DNA of 64,000 nt. It comes from Mycolicibacterium tusciae JS617. GTDB lineage: Bacteria; Actinomycetota; Actinomycetes; Mycobacteriales; Mycobacteriaceae. Shown here piece after piece: positions 35,986 to 46,000 of the stretch; positions within the stretch are counted from its first letter, which is position 1, and the number at the start of each line of letters is the position of its first letter. The position numbers and the translations under genes were made by a program. A model generated the notes under the pieces. The model was not told where the DNA came from and searched no databases. It worked only from the letters and a program-made list of their open reading frames with translations. The stretch is taken from positions 1,116,001 to 1,180,000 of the forward strand of contig NZ_KI912270.1 in NCBI RefSeq assembly GCF_000243415.2, written 5' to 3'.

Positions 35986-37658
35986 TTAGCTCCTCTATCT
36001 TTCGTCGTTCGTAGCCGACGAACGAAACTCCCATTGTGCAGTATCGCGGCGATCAGAGCCCCGATACCGACGGCGACCAGCGCACCCTCGACCAGCGGCG
36101 CCCATCGCGTCGCGGCTGTGAGCTGGGACTTCAGCCGCACCTGGGTGTCCAGGTAGGCGGGTTCGAAGAACTCGGTGCGGGCAAGCTCACGTCCATCCGG
36201 GGCGATGATCGCGCTGATACCGGTAGTTCCGGCGACGACCACGTACCGGTCGTGTTCGACGGCCCGCAGCCGTGCGAAGGCGAGCTGTTGTGCGCTCATT
36301 GCCTCGTCGAAGGTGGCGTTATTGGTCGGGATCGCCAGAATCTGCGCTCCGTTTCGCACCGACTCGCGGGTGGCACGGTCGAAGATCACCTCCCAGCAGG
36401 TGGCGACCCCGACGGGCACGCCCGCGGCATGCACCACCCCGTTACCGCTGCCCGGGATGAAGTAGCCGGCGCGGTCGGCGTATGGCGACAGGAGGCGAAA
36501 GAAACTGCGCCACGGCAGGTACTCGCCGAACGGCTGCACGATCTGCTTGTCGTGGCGATCGGCCGGACCCGTCTCGGGGTTCCACACGATCACCGAATTG
36601 TTCGAGACCGGGTTGTCGCGGCTGTAGCCCGGCGCCGCAACCACACTTCCGACCAGAATCGGCGCCTTGATCGCCTCCGCCGCCGCCGAAATTTCGGCCT
36701 TCGCGTCCGGACTGGCCAGTGGATCGATGTCTGAGGAGTTCTCCGGCCAGACGACGAACATCGGCTGCGGCGCCCGGCCGGCGCGCACGTCCTCGGCGAG
36801 CCGGATGGTTTCGCGGACGTGATTGTCCAGTACCTCGCGGCGCTGCGCGTTGAACTCGAGTCCGAGTCTTGGCACGTTTCCCTGCACGGCGGCCACGGTG
36901 ATCGGCTGTTCGTCGTCGGCGCCCACGCCGGAGTGCCGGACTTGAGGCCACGTGAGCGCGGTGAGTAACAGGACGACGGTGATGCACGCGCCGGGCACCA
37001 CGACCGCCGGCGGCCCCGCCGTCCTGGTGGTGCCTTGCCGCCACCACTTCGCGATCTCCAGAGTGATTGCGGCCAGGCTGAATCCGATCAGCACGACGGC
37101 GAAGGACAGCAGTGGTGCGCCACCCACCTGCACCATCGACAACAGCGGCCCGTCGGTTTGGCTGTAGGCCACGACACCCCACGGGAATCCTCCGAATGGC
37201 ACCGTCGACTTGAGCCACTCTTGGGCCGCCCACAGCCCGGCGAACCAGAGGGGCCACCCCGGCAGCCGCCGGACGGCGACGGCCGCAGCGCCGAACACCG
37301 CGGGGAAAAGCGCCTGGAGCACACACAGAGCGATCCACGGAATGGGGCCGACAAATCCGCTGATCCATGGCAGCAGCGGCAGGTAGAACGCCAGTCCGAA
37401 AATGAAGGCGTACCCGAATCCGCCTGCGACAGTAGTTGTTTCACGAGTAAGTACCCACGACAGCAAAGCGAATGCGAGGACCGCCAGATACCACCAGCCG
37501 AATGGCGGGAAGCTCAGGCACAGCGCAAGACCGGCGACGATAGCGACACCCAACTGCGGCAGACGGTCGATCAATCCCGCGCGAGCAGACGCAAACTTGC
37601 CCGAAAACCGCTGTGTCGGGGGCGATTCGCGTCTGCTCGGCAGCGAAACGTCAGCCAT
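35982..37658 (-). CDS. lnt: Apolipoprotein N-acyltransferase
   Basis: A 558-residue membrane enzyme that adds the third acyl chain to lipoproteins. About eight N-terminal hydrophobic segments ([36 protein letters not shown]) are followed by a nitrilase-like domain. Catalytic residues are the Glu of [12 protein letters not shown], a Lys in the central part, and the Cys of [20 protein letters not shown] 37658 was selected because upstream codons overlap the amidohydrolase and lack similarity. It overlaps the amidohydrolase stop by eight bases and ppm1 by four, forming a tight amidohydrolase-lnt-ppm1 unit. Confidence 0.93.
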   Translation of the reverse strand: MADVSLPSRRESPPTQRFSGKFASARAGLIDRLPQLGVAIVAGLALCLSFPPFGWWYLAVLAFALLSWVLTRETTTVAGGFGYAFIFGLAFYLPLLPWISGFVGPIPWIALCVLQALFPAVFGAAAVAVRRLPGWPLWFAGLWAAQEWLKSTVPFGGFPWGVVAYSQTDGPLLSMVQVGGAPLLSFAVVLIGFSLAAITLEIAKWWRQGTTRTAGPPAVVVPGACITVVLLLTALTWPQVRHSGVGADDEQPITVAAVQGNVPRLGLEFNAQRREVLDNHVRETIRLAEDVRAGRAPQPMFVVWPENSSDIDPLASPDAKAEISAAAEAIKAPILVGSVVAAPGYSRDNPVSNNSVIVWNPETGPADRHDKQIVQPFGEYLPWRSFFRLLSPYADRAGYFIPGSGNGVVHAAGVPVGVATCWEVIFDRATRESVRNGAQILAIPTNNATFDEAMSAQQLAFARLRAVEHDRYVVVAGTTGISAIIAPDGRELARTEFFEPAYLDTQVRLKSQLTAATRWAPLVEGALVAVGIGALIAAILHNGSFVRRLRTTKDRGAK

Positions 37659-39237
37659 GGATGGTGACACCCCGGTGCACCGTCTGGCGGCAGAGCGGCA
37701 ATGCGCCGTCGAGTCGCGGCAGCGCGGGCACCCGCGAGCGCGCATCCGTCGACCACCGTTGCACCGCGTCGGACGGTGCGCTGACCTCGAGCTCGTCGGT
37801 CTCCCAGACGGCGTAGCTCGCCGGGGCCCCGGGAACCAGGGTGCCGGTGACACCATCGCGCACGCCGGCGGCGCGCCAGGCTCCGCGGGTGGCTGCGGCA
37901 AACGCCGCGCGCGCGGACAGTGCGCTGCCATTGGTCTGATGTCGAGTCGCCGCACGCACCGTCGCCCAGGGATTCATGCTGGTGACGGGGCTGTCGGAGC
38001 CGAAAGCGAGAGGCACGCCTTGGGATGCTAGCAGCGCGAACGGATTCAACGATCCGGCTCGGTCGGCGCCGAGCCGCTGGGCGTACATGCCGTGTTCCCC
38101 GCCCCATAGGGCATCGAAATTCGGCTGCATGCTGGCGAGTACACCCCACGCGCCGAGACGGTGTGCCTGCTCCCCTGTCACCATTTCGAGGTGCTCGAGG
38201 CGATGTCCGCAACGGGCGACCGCGGGTGCGCCGAACTCCTCGACGATGCGCTCGAACGCGTCGACCGCGGCGCCGACGGCCGCGTCGCCGATGACATGGA
38301 AACCTGCGGTGACACCCGCGTCGGTACAGGCCCGCAGGTGTGCCGCGATCGCATCGGTATCGAGATACGCGTTGCCACAACAGTTCGCAGCGTCGTTGTA
38401 GGGCCGGTGCAGCCACGCGGTGCGGGAGCCAAGCGCGCCGTCGACAAAAAGATCGCCGGCCAGCCCACGTGCTCCGGTGCGCGCTATCAGTTCGCGTGCC
38501 TCGACGGCGGTGCTCACCGCTTGACCCCAGTAGCCGACGACCTCCACGCCGTGCTCGATGCCACGCACCTCATCCCAATCGGACAGCCCGCCGATATCGG
38601 GACCCGCGCACTCGTGCACCGCGGCGATGCCGAACGCGGCGGCGGCATTCAATGCTGCCCGCTGGGCGGTCAGCCGCTGTTCGGTGTTGAGCCCCTCGCG
38701 GGCGGCCGCGCGCACCAGGTGGTGCGCATCGCTGCTCAGCGGCCCCTGGACCGAGAAGCCGTGCGCCTCGGCCAGACCGGGTACCAGTCGGCGCAGCGCC
38801 GTCGAGGCGGCCGCCGAGTGGACGTCGACCCGGGCCAAATACGCGGCCCTGCCTCCGACCGCCTCGTCGACGTCGGCGGTGCTGGGTGGCGTCCGTTCGG
38901 GCCAGCCGGATTCGTCCCAGCCGTGTCCCCACACTGCGCCGTCGGGATGGGCGCGGGCGAAATCGCCGAGAAGCTGCATGCAGTGCCGAAGCGAGGTCGC
39001 CTGCCGCAGATCCAGTCCGGTCAGGGTCAGCCCGGTCGCCGTGAGATGGACGTGACTGTCGACGAAGGCCGGCGCGACGAAGGCACCGTCGAGGTCGACG
39101 ATCTGGGCGTCGGGATACTGAGCACGGCCCACGTCGTCGCTGCCCAACCAAGCCACGAGACCGTCGCGCACCGCCATCGCGGACGCGTCGGGCATCGCCG
39201 GGCTGTGCACCCGGCCGTTGAGAAGGAGTGTCGTCAC
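37651..39237 (-). CDS. Amidohydrolase_3 (YtcJ-like) metal-dependent hydrolase
   Basis: A 528-residue amidohydrolase. The metal-binding HxH is His62/His64 in [12 protein letters not shown]. Further ligands are expected in [17 protein letters not shown] and [14 protein letters not shown]. The substrate is unknown; relatives act on N-substituted formamides and cyclic amides. GTG 39235-39237 is the start, and its first base lies in the target duplication of the IS1380 element immediately upstream. It precedes lnt with an eight-base overlap. Its own promoter must now lie in or near the IS. Confidence 0.85.
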   Translation of the reverse strand: MTTLLLNGRVHSPAMPDASAMAVRDGLVAWLGSDDVGRAQYPDAQIVDLDGAFVAPAFVDSHVHLTATGLTLTGLDLRQATSLRHCMQLLGDFARAHPDGAVWGHGWDESGWPERTPPSTADVDEAVGGRAAYLARVDVHSAAASTALRRLVPGLAEAHGFSVQGPLSSDAHHLVRAAAREGLNTEQRLTAQRAALNAAAAFGIAAVHECAGPDIGGLSDWDEVRGIEHGVEVVGYWGQAVSTAVEARELIARTGARGLAGDLFVDGALGSRTAWLHRPYNDAANCCGNAYLDTDAIAAHLRACTDAGVTAGFHVIGDAAVGAAVDAFERIVEEFGAPAVARCGHRLEHLEMVTGEQAHRLGAWGVLASMQPNFDALWGGEHGMYAQRLGADRAGSLNPFALLASQGVPLAFGSDSPVTSMNPWATVRAATRHQTNGSALSARAAFAAATRGAWRAAGVRDGVTGTLVPGAPASYAVWETDELEVSAPSDAVQRWSTDARSRVPALPRLDGALPLCRQTVHRGVTIHG

Positions 39238-39241
39238 TTAG
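39237..39241. repeat. Left target-site duplication of the IS1380-family element
   Basis: CTTAG, identical to 40903-40907. Its first base is part of the amidohydrolase start codon. Confidence 0.8.
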
Positions 39242-39267
39242 CCTCGATCCACCGACTGACCTGGTGT
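39242..39267. repeat. Left inverted repeat of the IS1380-family element
   Basis: 26 bp, the exact complement of 40877-40902. Confidence 0.9.
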
Positions 39268-39311
39268 TTTCTGGGTGTCGGAATGAGGAAAGTGCCCTCT
39301 GAACTGGGATG

Positions 39312-39341
39312 ATTGTAGTTCTCACACAAACAATCGGGTCA
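39312..39341 (-). promoter_or_regulatory. Possible outward promoter in the IS1380 left end
   Basis: On the minus strand, TGACCC (39341-39336) and TACAAT (39317-39312) are 18 bases apart and point toward the amidohydrolase-lnt-ppm1 genes. The -10 element is good and the -35 fair. If active, it would replace the promoter lost by the insertion. Confidence 0.3.
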
Positions 39342-39360
39342 GTTCGGAAAGGCACTTCCA

Positions 39361-40767
39361 GTGCAAGTTTCGCACAGCTTCGCTTCGCAGTCAGCGGTGT
39401 TCGATGACGATCATCTCGTGTCGTGCGCCGGGCTGGTACCGGTGATGACGTTGGCCCAGCAGACCGGGCTGACTCGGCTTCTCTCGGAGAAGGTCCAGAT
39501 CGTCGCGCCGCGGATCAAGTCCGGGGCGGCCAACCCGTCTCCGAAACTGGCCACGCTGATCGCGGGCATGTGCGCGGGCGCGGACTGCATCGACGACATC
39601 GACCTGGTCCGCAGCGGCGGCATGACGACGCTCTTCGACGGCGTGTACGCACCGTCGACGGTCGGAACGTTGTTGCGAGAGTTCACCTTCGGTCACGCCC
39701 GCCAACTCGAATCGGTACTACGTGACCATCTGGTGGCGCTGTGTGGGAGGGTCGACCTGCTCCCTGATGCCGCCAAGGGGTCGGTGTTCATCGACATCGA
39801 CTCGCTGCTACGTCCGGTCTACGGGCGCGCCAAACAGGGCGCCTCCTACGGACACACCAAGATCGCCGGCAAGCAGATCCTGCGCAAGGGACTCTCACCG
39901 CTGGCCACCACCATCAGCACCGCGGGGTCGGCACCGGTGATCGCCGGGATGCGGCTACGCGCGGGCAAGACCGCCTCGGCCAAGGGTGCCGGGCGCATGG
40001 TCGCCCAAGCCATCAGAACCGCCCGCGCCGCCGGAGCCAGCGGGCAGATCCTGGTGCGCGGCGACTCGGCCTACGGCAACCGGGCGGTGGTGCGGAGCTG
40101 CCTGCGCGCGGGCGCCCGGTTCTCGCTGGTGATGATCCGAAACCCCGCCGTGGAACGCGCGCTGGCCGCCATCGACGAGAGCGCCTGGACCCCGGTGTCT
40201 TATCCCGGCGCAGTCCAAGATCCCGATACCGGGGCCTGGATCTCTGATGCCGAAGTCGCCGAAATCCCCTACACCGCTTTTGCATCCACCCCCGATCGAA
40301 TCACCGCGCGCCTCATCGTGCGTCGAGTCAAAGACGCCCGGTTTCCCGACGCACTGTTTCCGGTCTGGCGATATCACCCGTTCTTCACCAACACCGACCT
40401 GCCCGCCGATCAGGCCGACATCACCCACCGCCAACACGCGATCATCGAGACCGTGTTCGCCGACCTGATCGACGGACCGCTGGCACACATCCCGTCGGGC
40501 CGCTTCGGGGCGAACTCCGCCTGGATCCTGTGCGCGGCCATCGCCCACAACCTGCTGCGCGCCGCCGGGGTGCTGGCAGGTGAGAACCACGGCCGGGCGC
40601 GGGGATCCACACTGCGCCGCAAGATCGTCAACATTCCCGCGCGACTCGCCCGTCCGCAACGCCGGCCCATCCTGCACCTACCCACCCACTGGCCCTGGTC
40701 TCGGGCCTGGCTCATGCTGTGGCACAACATCATCGGCCCTAGCCCGCCCAATGCCGCTACTGTCTGA
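39361..40767 (+). CDS. IS1380-family transposase
   Basis: A 468-residue DDE transposase opening at GTG 39361 (MQVSHSFASQSAVFDDDHLV). The first catalytic Asp is in GSVFIDIDSLLRPVYG. KQGASYGHTKIAGKQILRKG is a family block. The second Asp is in ILVRGDSAYGNRAVV. The Glu lies in HAIIETVFADLIDGPLAH, followed by FGANSAWILCAAIAHNLLRA. No stop or frameshift is seen. It reads opposite to the flanking operon. Confidence 0.92.
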   Translation: MQVSHSFASQSAVFDDDHLVSCAGLVPVMTLAQQTGLTRLLSEKVQIVAPRIKSGAANPSPKLATLIAGMCAGADCIDDIDLVRSGGMTTLFDGVYAPSTVGTLLREFTFGHARQLESVLRDHLVALCGRVDLLPDAAKGSVFIDIDSLLRPVYGRAKQGASYGHTKIAGKQILRKGLSPLATTISTAGSAPVIAGMRLRAGKTASAKGAGRMVAQAIRTARAAGASGQILVRGDSAYGNRAVVRSCLRAGARFSLVMIRNPAVERALAAIDESAWTPVSYPGAVQDPDTGAWISDAEVAEIPYTAFASTPDRITARLIVRRVKDARFPDALFPVWRYHPFFTNTDLPADQADITHRQHAIIETVFADLIDGPLAHIPSGRFGANSAWILCAAIAHNLLRAAGVLAGENHGRARGSTLRRKIVNIPARLARPQRRPILHLPTHWPWSRAWLMLWHNIIGPSPPNAATV

Positions 40768-40876
40768 CCACCTGGCCGAAAGCCCCCGAACGGAGCGCAG
40801 AGGAAAAGCTGGGCAAACCAGCAGCTACCTCATGCGCACAACCCGACGACCAACGACAGCCCGACCTCACAGCCAC

Positions 40877-40902
40877 ACACCAGGTCAGTCGGTGGATCGA
40901 GG
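40877..40902. repeat. Right inverted repeat of the IS1380-family element
   Basis: 26 bp, the exact complement of 39242-39267. The CTTAG duplication follows at 40903-40907 and contains the fxsA stop codon. Confidence 0.9.
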
Positions 40903-40903
40903 C

Positions 40904-41380
40904 TTAGTCGGGTTTGCGCTCCACGGCGGCAGGCTCGACGTCGGTGACGTCGATGACCTCGCCGTCAATGTAATCACCGGGGGGCGCGGTATAGCCGGTG
41001 TGGCCGGTGGCTCCCGCGACGGTGATGAGCGGCATGCGGCGAGCGGCCATGGCCGTCACCAGCGGACGCGCGGCCGCGCGGGTGGGCGGCAGCAGGAGCA
41101 GCGCGCCGACGACGGAGCTGGCCAGCCCGGGAATGACGACGAGCACGGTGCCCAGCGCGACGAGCACACCGTCTGCCGCGGCGCCCTGCACCGAAGCCGG
41201 GTCAAGGCCAGCGCGCAGACGCCGGAAGTGTCGCTTGACCTGGGATCCGGCCAACGCGAGGCCGAGCGCGAAGGTGCCGAGCAGCAGTAACACCGTCCAG
41301 CCGAAGCCGATCGTCGATACCAGCGCCACGATGACCGCCAGCTCGATGACCGTATAGAGGAGAAACAGCCGCATCGCCAT
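40904..41380 (-). CDS. fxsA: FxsA-family membrane protein
   Basis: A 158-residue membrane protein. The start MAMRLFLLYTVIELAVIVAL leads to the FxsA core (GWTVLLLLGTFALGLALAGS, then QVKRHFRRLRAGLDP and GALLLLPPTRAAARP), with three to four hydrophobic segments and a hydrophilic C-terminal tail. In E. coli FxsA relieves F-plasmid exclusion of phage T7; its role in mycobacteria is unknown. Its TAA stop lies inside the target duplication of the IS1380 element, so the protein is intact. It is divergent from the dienelactone hydrolase gene. Confidence 0.88.
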   Translation of the reverse strand: MAMRLFLLYTVIELAVIVALVSTIGFGWTVLLLLGTFALGLALAGSQVKRHFRRLRAGLDPASVQGAAADGVLVALGTVLVVIPGLASSVVGALLLLPPTRAAARPLVTAMAARRMPLITVAGATGHTGYTAPPGDYIDGEVIDVTDVEPAAVERKPD

Positions 41381-41428
41381 ACACAGGCAACGTACGGGAT
41401 AGCGGCTTCGGTTCCGTACATTGACGGC

Positions 41429-42127
41429 GTGACGAACGTCAGCATCGAAACACCGGATGGCCCGATCGATGCGCTGCTGAGCCTGCCCCACGGTGCGGGG
41501 CCGCGCCCGGGTGTGGTGGTGGTGCACGACGCCATCGGCTACCGCCCCGACAACGAGGCGACGTCCGCGCGAATCGCCGCTGCGGGGTTCGTCACGATCA
41601 CGCCGAATCTGTATTCGCGCGGCGGCCGGGCCCGATGCGTCACCAGAGTTTTCCGGGAGTTGCTCAGTCAGCGTGGTCGGGCACTGGATGACATCCTCGC
41701 CGCGCGCGATCATCTGCTGTCGTTGCCGCAGTGCTCCGGCTCGGTCGGTGTGGTCGGCTTCTGTATGGGCGGGCACTTCGCTCTAGTGCTGTCGCCCAAG
41801 GGATTTGGTGCTTCGGCGCCGTTCTATGGCACGCCGCTACCCCGGCACCTGAGCGAAACCCTTGACGGGGCCTGCCCAATCGTGGCCAGCTTCGGCCGAC
41901 GCGACCCCATCGGCATAGGTGCCCCCGCGCAGCTACGCAAAGTCGTCGAGGGGAAAGGCATCCCGGCCGACATCAAGGTATACCCGCACGCCGGACACAG
42001 CTTTGCGAACAAACTGCCGGGCCAGCCCCTTATCCGCATTGCCGGTTTCGGCTACAACGATGCCGCTACGGAGGACGCCTACCAGCGCGTCTTCACGTTC
42101 TTCAACGAGCACCTTGCGGCGCGTTAG
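41429..42127 (+). CDS. Dienelactone-hydrolase-family protein
   Basis: A 232-residue hydrolase. TNVSIETPDGPIDALLSLP starts the fold, VVVVHDAIGYRPDNEATSAR contains the oxyanion region, and VGVVGFCMGGHFALVLSP carries the nucleophile Cys, as in true dienelactone hydrolases. The acid is in VASFGRRDPIG and the His in KVYPHAGHSFANK. It corresponds by position to M. tuberculosis Rv2054. GTG 41429 is the start. Its stop overlaps the convergent PPOX gene by four bases. Confidence 0.9.
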   Translation: MTNVSIETPDGPIDALLSLPHGAGPRPGVVVVHDAIGYRPDNEATSARIAAAGFVTITPNLYSRGGRARCVTRVFRELLSQRGRALDDILAARDHLLSLPQCSGSVGVVGFCMGGHFALVLSPKGFGASAPFYGTPLPRHLSETLDGACPIVASFGRRDPIGIGAPAQLRKVVEGKGIPADIKVYPHAGHSFANKLPGQPLIRIAGFGYNDAATEDAYQRVFTFFNEHLAAR

Positions 42128-42507
42128 GCCGGCTTGACCTCGACGGCGCTGTGCACCTTGTCGATTCCGCCGCGCACGATCGCCTGCGGAATCCACCACC
42201 ACGCGTGCCACCAGTACTTCTTGGTGACCATTTCGAAGACCCGTCGATTGTCTGACTTCGGCAGATTCCGGGCTACCGCCTCCACCGGGTCACCCTTCGG
42301 CTTACCCAGCGCGCTGGACCGCTGAATAGTCACGCGCGGTGTGTTGCCGATGCGCTTTGTCTTCCACGACCCGTCGTCGGTGGAGATCAGCAGCCTGTCG
42401 CCGTCCTTCACGCCCCAGACGGTCGTTGGCTTTGGCCTGCCGTCCTTGGTGAAGGTGGTCAGAAGCAGGTACTTGGACCGCGCCACGTCTTCGAAGGTGT
42501 CTGTCAT
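42124..42507 (-). CDS. PPOX-class F420-dependent oxidoreductase-like protein, copy A
   Basis: A 127-residue split-barrel flavin/deazaflavin protein. FEDVARSKYLLLTTFTKDGR, PTTVWGVKDGDRLLISTDDG and NTPRVTIQRSSALGKPKGDP are typical of the family near Rv2061c. It is about half identical by eye to the next gene, so the pair is a tandem duplication. The C-terminus carries an aromatic insert (KKYWWHAWWWIPQ) not found in copy B. ATG 42507 was chosen over the upstream open frame. Confidence 0.83.
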   Translation of the reverse strand: MTDTFEDVARSKYLLLTTFTKDGRPKPTTVWGVKDGDRLLISTDDGSWKTKRIGNTPRVTIQRSSALGKPKGDPVEAVARNLPKSDNRRVFEMVTKKYWWHAWWWIPQAIVRGGIDKVHSAVEVKPA

Positions 42508-42586
42508 GGGTCCCGATTTCCTGTTTCGATGCGTAAACGGTGCAGTCACGCAATACCCGGTAACGAGTTTGCTAAACCCGTGTCCA

Positions 42587-42967
42587 CTACGCCGCTTTCA
42601 ACTCGATGGTCACGTTGTTCTTCATGCCGCCGCGCAGTTTGGAGAAGAGGTTGAACGCCTTACCGACCAGCCCGTAACGCTTTCCGATCAAGTCGTAGGT
42701 TGCGACATTGGCCGATTTGTCCAGGATCGCCGCAACCGCCTCGATCGCCTCACCTTGAGGGTTACCGCTTCGGTCGCATTTCGCGATGGTGACCCGCGGT
42801 GTATTCCGAATGCGCTTGACCTTCCACGACTTTTCTTGCGTGATGACGAGGAGGCGGTCGCCGTCCGGGGGTGCCCAGACCGCGGTGGGCTTGGGCTTGC
42901 CGTCCTTGGTGAACGTGGTCAGCAGGATGTATTCCGACTTCGCGATGTCGGCAAAGGTCGCAGGCAC
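42587..42967 (-). CDS. PPOX-class F420-dependent oxidoreductase-like protein, copy B
   Basis: A 126-residue paralogue of the previous gene: FADIAKSEYILLTTFTKDGK, AVWAPPDGDRLLVITQEKSW and RNTPRVTIAKCDRSGNPQG. Lys/Arg residues around TKDGKPKP probably contact the F420 or flavin phosphate. It lies between cobN and copy A in the same direction and corresponds by position to Rv2061c. The substrate is unknown. Confidence 0.85.
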   Translation of the reverse strand: MPATFADIAKSEYILLTTFTKDGKPKPTAVWAPPDGDRLLVITQEKSWKVKRIRNTPRVTIAKCDRSGNPQGEAIEAVAAILDKSANVATYDLIGKRYGLVGKAFNLFSKLRGGMKNNVTIELKAA

Positions 42968-43017
42968 ACTCCAAACCTATCTCGTTGCGTCGACTCTGCG
43001 CTCAGGCCGCAACGTCG

Positions 43018-46000
43018 TCAGCCCTCCAGTTCGCCTTCGGTCTCCAGCAGCACCTGCCGTAGACCGTCGAGCGTGGCCTGGTCCGGCTGCGCCCACATGC
43101 CGCGGCCCGCCGCCTCCAGCAGGCGCTCGGCCATCCCGTGTAGGGCCCACGGATTCGACTCCGCCATGAACTTGCGGTTGTCGTCGTCGAGCACGTATTC
43201 CGCCGACAGCCGCTCGTACATCCAGTCGGCCATCACACCCGCGGTCGCGTCGTATCCGAACAGATAGTCGACGGTGGCCGCCATCTCGAAGGCGCCCTTG
43301 TAGCCGTGCCGTCGCATCGCGTTGATCCATCGGGGGTTGACCACGCGGGAGCGGAATACGCGGGCGGTCTCCTCCGACAGGGTGCGGGTGCGCACCGCGT
43401 CGGGCCGGGTGTTGTCACCGATATAGGCGGCCGGCGCCTTTCCGGTCAATGCCCGCACCGTCGCGATCATGCCGCCGTGGTACTGAAAGTAGTCGTCGGA
43501 GTCTGCGATGTCGTGCTCGCGAGTATCGGTGTTCTTGGCCGCGACCGCGATGCGACGGTAGTTCTGGTTCATGTCGTCGGCCGCCGGCCTGCCGTCCAGG
43601 CCGCGGCCGTACGCGAAACCGCCCCAGGCGGTGTAAACCTCTGCGAGATCGGCATCGTCGCGCCAGTTGCGGCTGTCGATCAGTTGCAGCAGCCCCGCGC
43701 CATAGGTGCCGGGCTTGGAGCCGAATATTCTTGTGGTGGAACGTCTTTGATCGCCATGCGTAGCCAGATCGGCCTGCGCGTGGGCACGTACGTAGTTGTC
43801 CTGGGCAGGCTCGTCGAGACCCGCGACGAGTTGTACCGCGTCGTCGAGCATCGTGACCACATGCGGAAATGCGTCGCGGAAGAAACCCGAAATGCGCACG
43901 GTGACGTCGATGCGTGGGCGGCCGAGTTCAGTGAGCGGCATCGGCTCCAGGTTCACCACCCGCCTCGATGCGTCGTCCCATACGGGCCGGACGCCGAGCA
44001 GCGCGAGCACCTCGGCGATGTCGTCACCCGCGGTGCGCATGGCCGACGTGCCCCACACCGACAACCCGACCGACCGCGGCCAGTCGCCGTGGTCCTCTCG
44101 GTACCGCGTCAGCAGCGAATCCGCCATGGCCACACCGGTTTCCCACGCCAGCCTCGACGGCACGGCCTTGGGGTCCACGGAGTAGAAATTGCGCCCGGTG
44201 GGCAGCACGTTGACCAGCCCCCGCAGGGGCGAACCCGACGGGCCCGCTTGGATGAAGCGGCCGTCGAGCGCGCGCAGGATCTGCGGGATCTCGGCGGCCG
44301 TGCCCGCCAGCCGCGGGACCACTTCGGTTGCCGCGAAACGCAGAATCGCCGCTACGTCGGCGTTGTCGGTGATGGTGTCGACGGCGGCGGGGTCCCATCC
44401 CGAAGCAGCAAGGGCCACAACGAGCTCGCGGGCTTGCGCCTCGGCCGTGTCCACTGCGGTGCGTTCGTCGTGGCCGTCCTCGGCGAGACCGAGCGCCTGG
44501 CGAAGGCCGGGCACGCTCTGGTCGCCGCCGAACAGCTGGCGCGCGCGCAGAATGGCGAGCACCAGGTCGATTTCGGACTCCCCCGTGGGCTTTTCGCCCA
44601 GGATGTGCAGCCCGTCGCGGATCTGAACATCCTTGATCTCGCACAGCCACCCGTCGACGTGCAGCAGCATGTCGTCGAACGAATCCTCGTCCGGCCGGTC
44701 ATCGAGCCCGAGATCGTGATCCATCTTGGCCGCGCGCATCAGCGTCCAGATCTGCTGACGGATCGCGGGCAGCTTGCCGGGATCGAGAGCGGCGATGTTG
44801 GCGTGCTCGTCCAGCAGCTGTTCCAGACGCGCGATATCGCCGTAGGTTTCGGCCCTGGCCATGGGAGGGATGAGGTGGTCGACGAGGGTGGCGTGTGCCC
44901 GGCGTTTGGCCTGGGTGCCCTCCCCCGGATCGTTGACGAGGAATGGGTAGATCAGCGGGAGGTCGCCGAGCGCAGCATCGGTGCCGCAGGCCGCCGACAT
45001 ACCCAGCGTCTTACCCGGCAGCCATTCGAGGTTGCCGTGCTTGCCGAGGTGCACGACGGCGTCCGCGCCGAAGACGGCATCGAGCCAGCGGTATGCGGCC
45101 AGATAGTGATGGCTGGGCGGCAGATCGGGGTCGTGATAGATCGCGACCGGGTTCTCCCCGAAACCGCGTGGCGGCTGAACCATCAGCACGACGTTGCCCG
45201 CTTGCATTGCGGCGACCACGATCTCGCCGTCGGGGTCGGCGCTGCGGTCGACGAACAGTTCGCCCGGCGGCGGACCCCAATGCTTGACCATCGCGTCCGT
45301 GAGCTCAGCAGGCAGCGTGGCGAACCACTCCCGATACTCCCTGGCCGGTGTCCGGATCGGATTGCCCGCGAGCTGGCCGTCGGTCAGCCACGCCGCATCC
45401 TGGCCGCCGCGCTCGATCAAGGCATGGATCAAAGCGTCCCCATCGGCGGCGTCCAAGCCGGGAATGTCGTCGATGCGGTAGCCGTGTTCACGCATCGCGC
45501 GCAGTAACGCGATGGCGCTGGCGGGGGTGTCGAGGCCGACGGCGTTGCCGATGCGGGCATGCTTGGTCGGATACGCCGAGAACACCAGCGCCACCCGTTT
45601 CTGCGGGGCCGCGATGGCACGAAGCCGGGCGTGTCGCACCGCGAGGCCCGCGACGCGCGCGCAGCGCTCTGGGTCGGCCACATAGGCGATCAGGCCTTCG
45701 TCGTCAATCTCCTTGAAGGAGAACGGGACTGTGATGATGCGGCCGTCGAACTCGGGCACGGCGACCTGGCTTGCGACATCCAGGGGCGACATCCCGTCAT
45801 CGTTGTCCTGCCACTGCGACCGTGAACTGGTCAGGCACAGACCCTGGAGGATCGGGACGTCCAGGGCTGCCAGATGGGCCACATTCCAGGTGTCGTCGCT
45901 GCCACCCGCTGACGCGGTGGCAGGGGTGGAGCCACCCGCGGCGAGCACGGTGGTCACCAGTGCGTCGGCGGTGCCGAGCAGCTCAAGCAGCTCGGTGTCC

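Larger units (their letters stand above)
39242..40902 (+). mobile_element. IS1380-family insertion sequence, complete
   Basis: A 1661-bp element with perfect 26-bp terminal inverted repeats (39242-39267 and 40877-40902; outer end CCTCGATCCACCGACTGACC) and 5-bp direct repeats CTTAG on both sides. It carries one intact transposase. It lies between fxsA and the amidohydrolase gene, exactly where the fxsA stop and the amidohydrolase start once touched. Perfect ends and duplications suggest a recent insertion. Confidence 0.94.

Noticed and set aside
37659..37955. 99-codon N-terminal extension of Lnt
   Set aside because: It lies inside the amidohydrolase gene in another frame and is Arg/Pro/Cys-rich without membrane character.
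43306..45507. 733-codon open frame antisense to cobN
   Set aside because: It is a high-GC mirror of cobN with no domain, no ribosome site and Arg/Gly/His-rich composition. cobN itself is fully conserved.
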